This document shows positions 55,471 to 64,000 of a stretch of 64,000 nt of DNA, one piece after another. The stretch's first letter is position 1. Each line of letters starts with the position of its first letter. Position numbers and translations under genes: made by a program. Origin of the DNA: Cephalotus follicularis (taxonomy: Eukaryota; Streptophyta; Magnoliopsida; Oxalidales; Cephalotaceae); the NCBI GenBank assembly GCA_001972305.1, contig BDDD01002024.1:186001-250000 (forward strand). The letters run 5' to 3'. The notes under the pieces are model-generated. The model was given only the letters and a program-made list of their open reading frames with translations, was not told the DNA's origin and made no database searches.

Positions 55471-56640
55471 ATGGCAAATCGAAATAACCGAGAAAGTTCA
55501 TCCTCTCCACCTCCACCATGGGAGGCAGCCCATATGGTAATGAAAGAAGATGTAGCTTCATTAAGCAGACGAGTGGATGAAGGTTTTCAACAAATGGCCC
55601 AACAATTACAAAATCTTGCCCTAAACAGAAACCCACCTCCACAAAATCACCATCCACAAAATCAACCTCCACTAAATCAGCCCCCACCTCCCTTTAGACG
55701 TCCCCAAAGAGGCCGAGCCTTTCACCCAATTCCCATTGATGAAGAAAATTCAGATGAAGACATGAGTGATGAAGATCCTAGAGGAAGAATAAGAAGGAGA
55801 AACAAGGCTGATGATAATGATAGAGGACTACACTTAGATATTCCTGATTTTGATGGAAGCCTAAATCCAGATGACTTTGTAGACTGGATGAATGCTATAG
55901 AGAGACTTTTTGACTACAAAGACTATACGGAAGAGAAAAAAAATTCAAGGTTGCAATACTTAAACTCAAGAAGTATGCAAGCCTTTGGTGGGAGAATGTT
56001 AGAAATCAACGAGTTCGGGAAGGAAAGGAGAGAATTAAAACCTGGATCAAATTGAAGAAACTTTTGAAAAAAAGGTTCTTACCTGATTCGTACAAGCAAG
56101 ACCTGTAGCTAAAACTAAACACTTTGAAACAATATGACAAAAGTGTTGAGGAGTATATTAGAGAATTTGAACAACTCCTAATGAGATGTGAGATGCCCGA
56201 GCACCCGGAGCAAAAACTTGCAAGGTTTCTTGGAGGCCTAAAACCAGAAATTGCTAATGTTGTGGAATTGCATCCATTATGGACTTTTGAGGATGTATGT
56301 AAATTGGCTATCAAAGTGGAAAAACAAAGGAAGCATTACAAGCCCACGGGTTCCAAGCCATTCACCCGAAGCATGAGCTCGTCCAAAGGCTTTTCTTCAA
56401 CCAAACCCGAGGCCACCATGAAGGATAAAGGCAAGACAAAAGTGGATGACCCTCCAAAAGAAAGATCTAATCCAACTCAAAGTGACAAGAAGTGTTTCAA
56501 ATGTCATGGTTATGGACACTTTCAAGCAAAGTGCCCAAACAAAAGGGTGATGACCCTAAAAGAAATTGAGGAGATAGAGGCTGCCCCTCAAGAAGAAGAA
56601 TCTGAAGTAGAAAGTTCTAATGATGAAGAGACCTTGATTG
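55471..56640 (+). pseudogene. gag region of element E (fossil)
   Basis: Begins MANRNNRESS at 55471. A Pro/Asn-rich stretch, a capsid-like domain (LDIPDFDGSLNPDDFVDWMNAIERLFDY-type start, EYIREFEQLLMRCE), then a Ser/Lys-rich linker and a CCHC zinc knuckle, CFKCHGYGHFQAKC (about 56494-56535). Broken. Confidence 0.9.
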
Positions 56641-56689
56641 CTGACCCTGTGAATGGAGAATTGCTTGTAGTAAGGCGTGCCTTGCATGC

Positions 56690-57080
56690 TAAGTTGAAGA
56701 CAAATGATGATCAAAGAGAGAATATCTTCCAATCCAGATGTTCAATCAAGGGACGAGTTTGTTCTTTGATTATTGATAGCGGAAGTTGTACCAATGTAGC
56801 TGCCACCACTCTAGTGGAGAAGTTGAATCTTTCCACTACCCCTCACCCAAGTCCTTATAAGCTACAATGGCTAAGTGATGGGAATCAACTCAAAGTTAGT
56901 CAACAAGTCCTACTTTCCTTCTCTATTGGAAAGAACTACGAAGATGAAGTACTTTGTGATGTCATCCCCATGGATGCATGTCACTTGTTGCTTGGAAGGC
57001 CTTGGCAATATGACAGAAGTGTAAAGCATGATGGGAGAAAGAACACATATACAGTAAAGAAAGATGAGAGGTCTATTCTT
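56690..57080 (+). pseudogene. Protease region of element E (fossil)
   Basis: Retropepsin-like with LIIDSGSCTNVAA at the active site and MDACHLLLGRPWQYDR near the end of the domain, the standard pair for plant Ty3 elements. Confidence 0.88.
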
Positions 57081-57229
57081 CTAACCCCTCTTATCCCCTC
57101 TCAAATACATGTAACCCAAACACCAATAAAAAAAGAAAGTCTATTCTTGAGTGGTGAGTGTGTTGAGAGAGCCCTTCAAAAGAAAAAGTATGTTCTTGCC
57201 CTTTTACTAGTTGAAGAAAGTGAGAGTGA

Positions 57230-58600
57230 AAAGAATGTTGTTATTCATCCTTTAGTCAAATCATTGCTTGAGGAGTTTGAAGATGTCTTTCCAGAAGACC
57301 TACCTTCTGGTCTACCACCTATCAGAGGCATTGAGCATCAAATAGACTTTGTTCCAGGGAGTTCTCTTCCAAACAAGGCAGCCTATAGATGCAATACAGA
57401 GGAGACTAAGGAATTGAATAAACAAGTTGAGGAATTGATAGCACATGGGATAGTCCAGGAAAGCATAAGTCCTTGTTCGGTTCCTGCCTTATTGGTACCT
57501 AAGAAGGATGGTACATATTGAATGTGTGTGGATAGTCGTGCCATCAACAACATCACCATCAAATACCGGTACCCTATCCCAAGACTTGATGATATGCTAG
57601 ATGAACTCCATGGTTCCACCATCTTTTCTAAGATTGATCTTAGAAGTGGATACCACCAAATAAGGATGCGTGAAGGAGATGAATGGAAAACAGCCTTTAA
57701 AACAAAGAGAGGACTTTATGAATGGCTAGTGATGCCATTTGGGCTTTCCAACGCCCCAAGTACCTTCATGAGATTGATGAATGAGGTGCTACGACCGTTC
57801 ATTGGAGATTTTGTTGTTGTCTACTTTGACGATATCCTTATATATAGCAAAACTGAAGGAGATCATCTTTACCACCTAAGGAAAGTCTTTGAAGAGTTGA
57901 GAAGGCAGAAACTTTATGCAAAGATGGAGAAGTGCCATTTCTTTTCTTCTAGTATCATTTTTCTTGGCTATGTTGTTTCTAAAGAAGGCATATCTATGGA
58001 TCAGTCCAAGGTGGAGGCTATCAAATCTTGGCCCATTCCTAAATCTATCACGGATGTGAGGAGCTTCCATGGCCTAGCATCATTTTATAGAAGATTCATC
58101 AAGAACTTTAGTTCTATCATGGCACCTATCACTGAATGCATGAAAAAGAACTTTTTGTGGACCAAATCAGCAAGTATGGCTTTTGAGGAGATCAAAAGGA
58201 AGCTTTGTGAAGCTCCTGTCCTTTCCATTCCAAACTTTGAAGTTCTATTTGAAGTAGAGTGTGATGCAAGCGGAGTGGGAATAGGGGCTGTTCTTACCCA
58301 AGCCCAAAAGCCCTTAGCCTATTTCAGTGAAAAATTGTCTGGATCAAGGTTGAATTATTCTACCTATGACAAGGAGTTCTATGCCATTGTGAGAGCGCTT
58401 GATCATTGGAGTCACTACCTAAAGCCTAAACAGTTTGTCCTTCATTTTGATCATGAAGCACTAAAATACATAAGTGCTCAACACAAGCTAAACTCGAGAC
58501 ATGCGAAATGGATGGAATTTCTTCAATCTTTCTCTTTTATTTCTAAATTTAAACCTGGTAAAACTAACATTGTTGCATATGCACTTTCAAGAAGATACTC
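57230..58600 (+). pseudogene. Reverse transcriptase and RNase H of element E (fossil)
   Basis: Motifs in order: [71 protein letters not shown] (catalytic Asp pair) and FLGYVVS. The RNase H follows with [13 protein letters not shown] and [13 protein letters not shown]. Clearly Ty3 and clearly different from the Tat copies. Confidence 0.92.
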
Positions 58601-58779
58601 GATGTTGGTTATACTTAATTCCCGAATCCTTGGGTTTCAAGTAATGAAAGAGAGCTATACAGAGGATTCAGATTTCTCAACCATCATAAAGGAGTGCAAA
58701 AATGGAGTTAATGGTGCTTACACTATTCAGGAGGGTTTCCTATTCAAAGGAAACAAGCTTTGTGTTCCAAAAAGTTCCT

Positions 58780-59870
58780 TTAGAGAGCTTTTGATTCGTG
58801 AAGCTCATGGAGGCGGATTAGCAGGCCATTTTGGCGTAAACAAAACTCTTGAGGTGTTACAAGAACACTTCTATTGGCCAAAGATGGTGGGAGATGTTCA
58901 ATCAATTCTTGCTAGATGTGCTACATGCAAAAGAACAAAAAGTCACTTTCAACCTGGTTTGTATACTCCACTTCCTGTTCCTACACAACCATGGGATGAT
59001 GTGAGTATGGATTTCATTGTTGCTTTGCCAAAGACTCAAAGAGGGAAGGATGCCATAATGGTAGTTGTGGATCGATTTTCAAAAATGGCTCATTTCATTC
59101 CATGCCATAAAACTGATGATGCTTCTAATGTTGATGACTTGTATTTTAGAGATATTATTCGTTTGCATGGTGTTCCAAAGGCTATTGTTTCTGATAGGGA
59201 CTCTAAGTTCCTAAGTTACTTTTGGAAACTTTGTGGGGGAAGCTTGGTACAAAGCTCTTATTTAGTACCTCTTGCCACCCACAAACGGATGGTCAAACGG
59301 AGGTAACCAACAGAACACTTACTACACTGTTGAGGAGCATGGTGAATAAAAATTTGAAGGATTGGGATTTGAAGTTAGCACATGCGGAGTTTGCTTATAA
59401 CCGTTCACCTAATTCTTCTACTAGTGTTTCTCCTTTTCAAGTGGTTTATGGTATTAATCCTTACACTCCAGTGGATTTAATTCCTTTACCAGTTTCAGGT
59501 CAAATGAATTTTGAGGCCAATGAGAGAACCAAGGAGATGAAACGGCTCCATGAACAAATCCGAGCCAAGATTGAGAAGTCCAATGAAGTTTATAGCAGGA
59601 AGGCCAACAAGCATAGAAAGAAGGCTGAATTTCAACCGGCGATCTTGTGTGGATTCACTTGAGGAAAAAAAGGTTTCCTTCCAAGAGAAAGAGTAAACTA
59701 GCTCCTAGGGCGGATGGACCCTTTGAAGTAATTAAGAGGATTGGAGATAATGCTTACAAGATCAAACTTCCAGGAGACTATGGTGTCTCAGCTACTTTCA
59801 ACGTGGGAGATTTATCACGTTTTGAGGAAGACGACTTTGATTTGAGGGCAAATTCTATTCAACCCCGGGA
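58780..59870 (+). pseudogene. Integrase region of element E (fossil)
   Basis: HHCC zinc domain ([26 protein letters not shown]), core with [26 protein letters not shown] and [15 protein letters not shown], and a C-terminal [19 protein letters not shown] stretch. No chromodomain follows. The last open frame continues a short way into the 3' LTR. Broken. Confidence 0.88.
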
Positions 59871-59873
59871 GAG

Positions 59874-60999
59874 TGATACAGGTGAATCTATGACCCAACA
59901 ACTGGATCCAGCCCATGTACTTTCTACTTTTATGTTTGGGGCGAATTCACTAACATTGGGCTCAAGGGATTGCTGTTTTATGTCTAATGGGTGTTCCATG
60001 CTTACTTGGGTCAAGCCCAATCGATCCACCACTGTAAATTTTTGGCCAAAACATCCAACCCATTGTATTAGACTTGTTTTAATGGTATTTTGACTAAATT
60101 AAAGGGGGAAACCAAAATTTAGTGATACACATTCTAGAAACCTGATTTTTTGAGAGTTTAGAACATTAATGGTGCATGGAAGCTTGCAACTTTGACCCTA
60201 TTAATGATTGGATGACTACATTCATTATATTTGGCTATGAAGAGTCTTTCTTAATCACTTTGCATGGAGGAGTGTTTCAAGACTTGGAATCTTGTTCCAA
60301 GGTGCATGGAGGATTGTTCCAATGAGCCTAGAAGAGTGTTTCAAGACATTGAAATTCAAGGCATGGGAATTAGTTTCAAGACATTGACTTCATTTTTCAA
60401 GACTGGTTAAAGCCTTTGGGCTTCTTCATGAGACTTTTAAGTTTTTCAATGTAATTTCATTTATGTTTACACATTTTATGATGTATTGAAGTAAGAAATC
60501 ATATTGTTTAGTTTGACTAAGATAGGGCTGAAATTATCACATGAAAAAGAAGACTTTTGGTAGTTTAGAAGGTTCCATCCATTGGGCCTATATAAACCCC
60601 CTTGTAAACCTTTGAAAAGGTTAGATTCCTTTGAACGAAAGCTGAATTGAGTGTTTACTCATTGTTTGTGTCATTTACTCCTTTATCCAAGAATTGATCA
60701 AGCTTGGTGGTGGTGATACCTTATTCAAGTTGGTGGTGCGTCCTTTATGCTTGGATAGGTATTTTGATCTTCTAATCTTATTCTTCTTCTACATTTCTTC
60801 ACTAAAATAGCAACTTAAATCTTTAAAGAACCCAAACCCGAATCTTTGTTCCTTCCACTTCCTAAAGACCCTTTTAAAACCCAAATCAGTCCTAAACACC
60901 TTCCAAATCAAACCCACACTATCCCTGAACTTGAACCAACCTTAAAAACTATCCCTAAATCCAATAGCTCACTTAAAAGGCCCATACACACCCGCATCA
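59874..60999 (+). repeat. 3' LTR of element E
   Basis: 1126 bp, matching 54300-55429. The polypurine tract is poor (CCCCGGGAGAG just before 59874). Confidence 0.93.
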
Positions 61000-61578
61000 T
61001 AGATAGTCTTCTGTTGTGTAGCCGAGGAGGTTCTCGACATTGGTGCTTCAGAAGGTGTCCTCGGCCCTGACGCCGAGGAGAGTGATCTTTGCATAACAAC
61101 TACGAGATGGGTTCTCGGCACTTATGCCGAGGAGAAATTCTCCTTATGTAACTGTTTTCTTGATTAACTAGCTTCCTCTGCTCAAAGTTCACCAATTGTT
61201 TGAGTCACTTGGACACCTGGCTGTGTTTGGAAGAGGACGTGTGTCGTTTTTAATTTAACCCAATTTTTCCCATATCAATAGTCATAATGGAAGTATCCAG
61301 AATTATGTAGTCAATTCTTACGGGTGCAGGCCAACTCCATGCCTTGGGCCAACCTCTCACTTGGGCCTTTCTTTCATTCTTTTCCCTTTTAAAGCCCAAT
61401 TGCTATACATATTAAACTTGGTCCAAAGAGAATAAAACGATTTTTTAAGCCCAAGGTCATAAATTATATTTCATTAAGCCCAAATAAATACATCATAATT
61501 ATCAGACCCAGCCCAAAAAGGAAGAAAAATAATTACAAAGCCCAATAATAATATTTCATAATAATTAGGGCTCTTACA

Positions 61579-62170
61579 CTGGCAATCAAACTGTTTTCCA
61601 TTGTCTGAGACTATTGTCCTCGGGACTCCGAATCTACAGATAATGGATTTCAATACAAAACTCTCCGTGTTTGCTTCTGTGATTTTGGCTAAAGGCTCCG
61701 CTTCCACCCACTTCGTAAAATAATCCACTGCTACAATGATAAATTTTCTCTGACCTGTCGCCACAGGTAGTAGTCCGACGAAGTCCATCCCCCATTGTGC
61801 GAAAGGCCAAGTGGCCGTGATAGACGTCTGAGGTTGAGGAGGTCTTCTGCTTATGTTTGCGTTCCTCTTGCACTTGTCATATTTTATTACAAAGTCTATA
61901 GCAACTTGATGCAAGGTTGGCCAGTAGTAGCTGCCTTAATAGCTTGTAGGACAATGTCCTGCCTCCTGTGTGGTTGCCACAAACTCCTTCATGGACTTAC
62001 CTTAGAGCATAATCGGCATCTAAGGGAGTCAAGCATCTCAGCCAAGGAAAAGAGAAAGACCTTTTGTAGAGGATCCCATCTCAGTGCTGAAATCTTTTTG
62101 ATCTGTACATCAGTTTTCTTGCCTCTGCGGGGTCTTCGGGTAAAATCCCGTTTCTCATCCAATTGATGAA
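61579..62170 (-). pseudogene. Integrase N-terminal part of element C (fossil)
   Basis: Resumes the integrase cut at 40406: KCKRNANISRRPPQP, MDFVGLLP, VDYFTKWVEAEPLAK and VPRTIVSDNGKQFDC. It starts with the second copy of the F2 target duplication CTGGC. Confidence 0.87.
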
Positions 62171-62179
62171 TAGGGTCAT

Positions 62180-62745
62180 CTAGTTTGGCTCCTGTGGTAA
62201 GTATATGTCCATCACATCTACTTCAGAGATGGTGTGCCTGTCCAGGTAGTCTACTAGCACTGTTTGATTCTTCTCTAGCTCCTCTGTCATTGCTAGTTTT
62301 GATAACTGGTCTGCTCGGGCGTTTTCTGCTCTGGGTACTTTCAAAACTCTTAGAACTTTGAAGGCTGACTTCAAACTCTGGAAGTGTGATAAATACTTGG
62401 CCATTGAGTCTTCTCGGGCTTCGTACTCTCTACTTGCTAGGCCAACCACTAGCTAAGAATCACTAGAGGCCTCTATCTTTTGCACCTCTAAGTGCTTTAC
62501 AATTGTCAACCCGGCTATCAGAGTTTCCCACTCAGATTCGTTGTTTGTAGCTTTAAATTCAAACCTTAGAGCATACTCCAACGTCCACCCATTTGGACTT
62601 GTTAATACCAGTACGGCTCCACTGCCAGTGATGCAAGAGGAGCCGTCCACGGACAACTTCCATAACCCCCTCTCATTCTCAGAGGGGTCCTCCTTCATAC
62701 ACTCCGTAGGTGTATTATCTCCAACAAAGTCGGGCAAGACTTGTG
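62180..62745 (-). pseudogene. Second, archaeal-type RNase H of element C (fossil)
   Basis: WKLSVDGSSCITGSGAVLVL, ATNNESEWETLIAGL and EASSDS, then the linker with ARADQLSKLA. Matches B and D. Broken. Confidence 0.85.
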
Positions 62746-62759
62746 ATTTGATGACTGGT

Positions 62760-64000
62760 CTGGTTTCGAACTTCAGATCGTACTCGCCTAGTTCGACTGA
62801 CCACTTAATTAATCTTCCTCATGTGTCAGACTTTGGAAGAACTTGTTTGAGTGGTTTGTCAGTCAGAACCTTGATTGTATGGGATTGAAAATATAGCCTC
62901 AATTTTCAGGCAGCTATGATCAGAGCATAGGCGATCTTCTACACCTCTGGGTACCTCCCCTCAGCATCGTTCAAAGTCTTACTTACATAGTACACCGACC
63001 TTTGAACTTTCTCCTCCTCCCTGACCAGCACTGCACTCACTACGCCCGAGGTGACCGAAAGGTACAAATACAAGTCTTCCCCGTCCTTAGGTTTTGAGAT
63101 CAGAGGAGGGGAAGCCAGGTATTCATTCAACTTGTCGAAGGCTGCTTGACACTCGTCTGACCAAGAAAATCCCTTGGGATCTCTAAGTAATTTGAAGAAA
63201 GCGAGGCACTTCTCAGCTGATTTTGAAACAAACCTGCTCAGGGCTGCTATCTTTCCATTCAGCTTTTGAACATCCCTGATGGTCTGGGGAGGCCTCATAC
63301 TCTAAACTGTTGAGATCTTCTTTGGGTTGGCCTCTATTCCTCTGTTTGAGACCATGAACCCGAGGAACTTAACTGAGGTGACCCCAAAGGTACACTTGGA
63401 TGGATTGAGTTTCATTTTGTATCTTCTCAGTACCTCAAATATTTCCTCCAAGTCTTTGATATGGGGGCTCCTGGCTGGGGTCTTGACGAGCATGTCGTCG
63501 ATGTAGACCTCCATGTTTCTCCCAATCTGCTCAAAGATTTTGTTGACCAGTCGTTGGTAGGTGGCCCCTGTATTCTTCAGTCCAAAGGGCATGACCTTGT
63601 AACAATACATCCCCCGGTCCGTGATGAAACCTGTCTTGTTCTCGTCAGGCCCGTACATAGGGATTTGATTGTATCCCGAGTAGGCATCCAAGAAGCTTAA
63701 CATTCTGTAGCCCGAGGTCGCATCCACCAACACATCTATCTTTGGGAGATGGAAGTGATCCTTGGGACAAGCTTTGTTGAGGTCTGTGAAGTCAATGCAC
63801 ATCCTCCACTTGCCATTTGCTTTTTTGACCAGGACTGGGTTCCCCAGCTAGTCTGAGTAGTGCACTTCCCTTAGGAACCTTGCCTGCAATAGCTTGCTCA
63901 CCTCCTCGGCTATTGCTTGCTGCCTCTCAGGAGCAAAGTTCCTCTTCTTTTGCCTGGTCGGAGGCCTCATTGGATCCACACTTAGCTTGTGAACCATTAC
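62760..64000 (-). pseudogene. Reverse transcriptase and RNase H of element C (fossil, runs off window)
   Basis: RT motifs CIDFTDLNKACPKDHF, YSGYNQIPMYG, MPFGLKNTGATYQRLVN and YIDDMLVKTPARSPH, followed by RNase H with YYVSKTLNDAEGRYPEV. Continues past the right edge toward protease and gag. Broken. Confidence 0.9.

Larger units (their letters stand above)
54300..60999 (+). mobile_element. Ty3/gypsy element E (chromovirus-like), innermost of the nest
   Basis: 6.7 kb, flanked by the duplication TAGAT (54295-54299 and 61000-61004). LTRs 54300-55429 (1130 bp) and 59874-60999 (1126 bp), TGATACAG...CGCATCA, with about two dozen differences (about 2%). At a commonly used grass-type rate of 1.3e-8 per site per year that is under 1 million years, more if the host evolves slowly. 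Order is gag, protease, RT, RNase H, integrase, as in Ty3. The tRNA-iMet primer site and RT type suggest a chromovirus clade such as Reina, but no chromodomain is visible. Structurally whole with about four breaks in gag-pol. Confidence 0.94.
42906..61277 (-). mobile_element. Tat-lineage Ty3/gypsy element D, inside F2
   Basis: Minus-strand element bounded by the duplication ATAGT (42901-42905 and 61278-61282). In element order: 5' LTR (split by element E), primer-binding site, gag, protease, RT, RNase H, second RNase H, integrase, hairpin array, antisense gene, polypurine tract, 3' LTR. The LTRs are 848 bp with roughly 30 differences by eye (3-4%). Best preserved Tat copy here: long stretches of gag, protease, RT and RNase H read through. 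Still, gag-pol has several breaks (about five). Confidence 0.95.
53723..61277 (-). repeat. 5' LTR of element D, split by element E
   Basis: LTR sequence is 53723-54299 and 61005-61277, the two parts separated by element E and its duplication TAGAT. Aligned to 42906-43753 the LTR is continuous across the insertion. TATA box near 53972-53981; the palindrome CTAACACGTC-CATA-GACGTGTTAG lies at about 54269-54292, immediately before the E insertion site. Confidence 0.93.
40407..61578 (+). mobile_element. Solo-LTR-like unit F2, split by element D
   Basis: Same ends as F1 (TGTCACGCCCCGAA...GGGCTCTTACA), flanked by the duplication CTGGC (40402-40406 and 61579-61583). Its own sequence is 40407-42905 plus 61283-61578, about 2.8 kb; element D fills the middle. 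No internal coding region of its own. It shares with F1 the paired hairpins, the GGTTCACC array and the 3' end, but the GC-rich middle differs. A TATA-like TATAAATATA lies at about 42729. Confidence 0.85.
33605..64000 (-). mobile_element. Tat-lineage Ty3/gypsy element C, outermost of the nest
   Basis: Minus-strand element whose 3' LTR is at 33605-34164 and whose RT region reaches the right window edge; gag and the 5' LTR lie beyond. Two insertions interrupt it: a CACTA element (34562-35878) and solo LTR F2 (40407-61578), which splits the integrase. Without them, the order 3' LTR, antisense gene, hairpins, integrase, second RNase H, RNase H, RT is the mirror of element B. Broken in several places. 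Its LTR pair cannot be compared here, but it must predate F2, D and E. Confidence 0.93.

Noticed and set aside
59640-60093. A chromodomain at the C-terminus of element E integrase
   Set aside because: The stretch after the conserved integrase tail is short, runs into the LTR and shows none of the aromatic-cage pattern.

Overview
This window looks like nuclear DNA of a eudicot plant. Four host genes have plant exon-intron structure: a pentatricopeptide-repeat (PPR) protein, a purine permease, a plant-type 2-oxoglutarate/Fe(II) dioxygenase and a decayed family-61 glycosyltransferase. The rest is mostly transposable elements of kinds typical of plants. No tRNA, rRNA, CRISPR array or bacterial feature was seen.

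Layout. 1-1873: end of a Ty3/gypsy Tat-lineage element (A, minus strand, runs off the left edge). 2025-11228: host island with a GT61 pseudogene (minus), PPR gene (plus) and purine permease gene (minus). 11229-23618: complete Tat element B (minus; target duplication AACAT), with a hAT element inside one LTR. 23619-33604: second host island. It holds a 144-bp Mutator-like MITE, a 5'-truncated LINE, and the dioxygenase gene (27009-32516, minus) with a 2.96-kb solo LTR (F1) in intron 2. A 706-bp TRIM sits 288 bp upstream of that gene's start. 33605-64000: a four-level nest. Tat element C (minus, runs off the right edge) carries a CACTA element and is split in its integrase by solo LTR F2 (40407-61578). 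F2 is split by Tat element D (42906-61277), and D's 5' LTR is split by Ty3 element E (54300-60999, plus). Target duplications were read at both ends of B, D, E, F1, F2, the TRIM and the DNA elements, so the order of insertion is secure.

The most interesting material is in Tat copies B, C and D. Between the pol region and the 3' LTR each carries an antisense (plus-strand) gene with its own TATA box, a small intron at the same place in all three copies, and an AATAAA signal. Its product has an N-terminal motif close to the histone H3 tail (ARTKQTAR), a domain resembling the putative gypsy-type transposon family, and a long coiled coil. Between this gene and the convergent pol region each copy has tandem hairpin units whose stems persist while their sequences differ. 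I know of no description of this combination, but I could not search for one.

Host genes: the permease and dioxygenase appear intact when spliced (353 and 364 codons). The PPR gene gives 396 codons with one weak splice donor. The glycosyltransferase is broken. Age order, from LTR differences counted roughly by eye: B (about 7%), D (3-4%), E (about 2%). By nesting, C is older than F2, F2 older than D, and D older than E.
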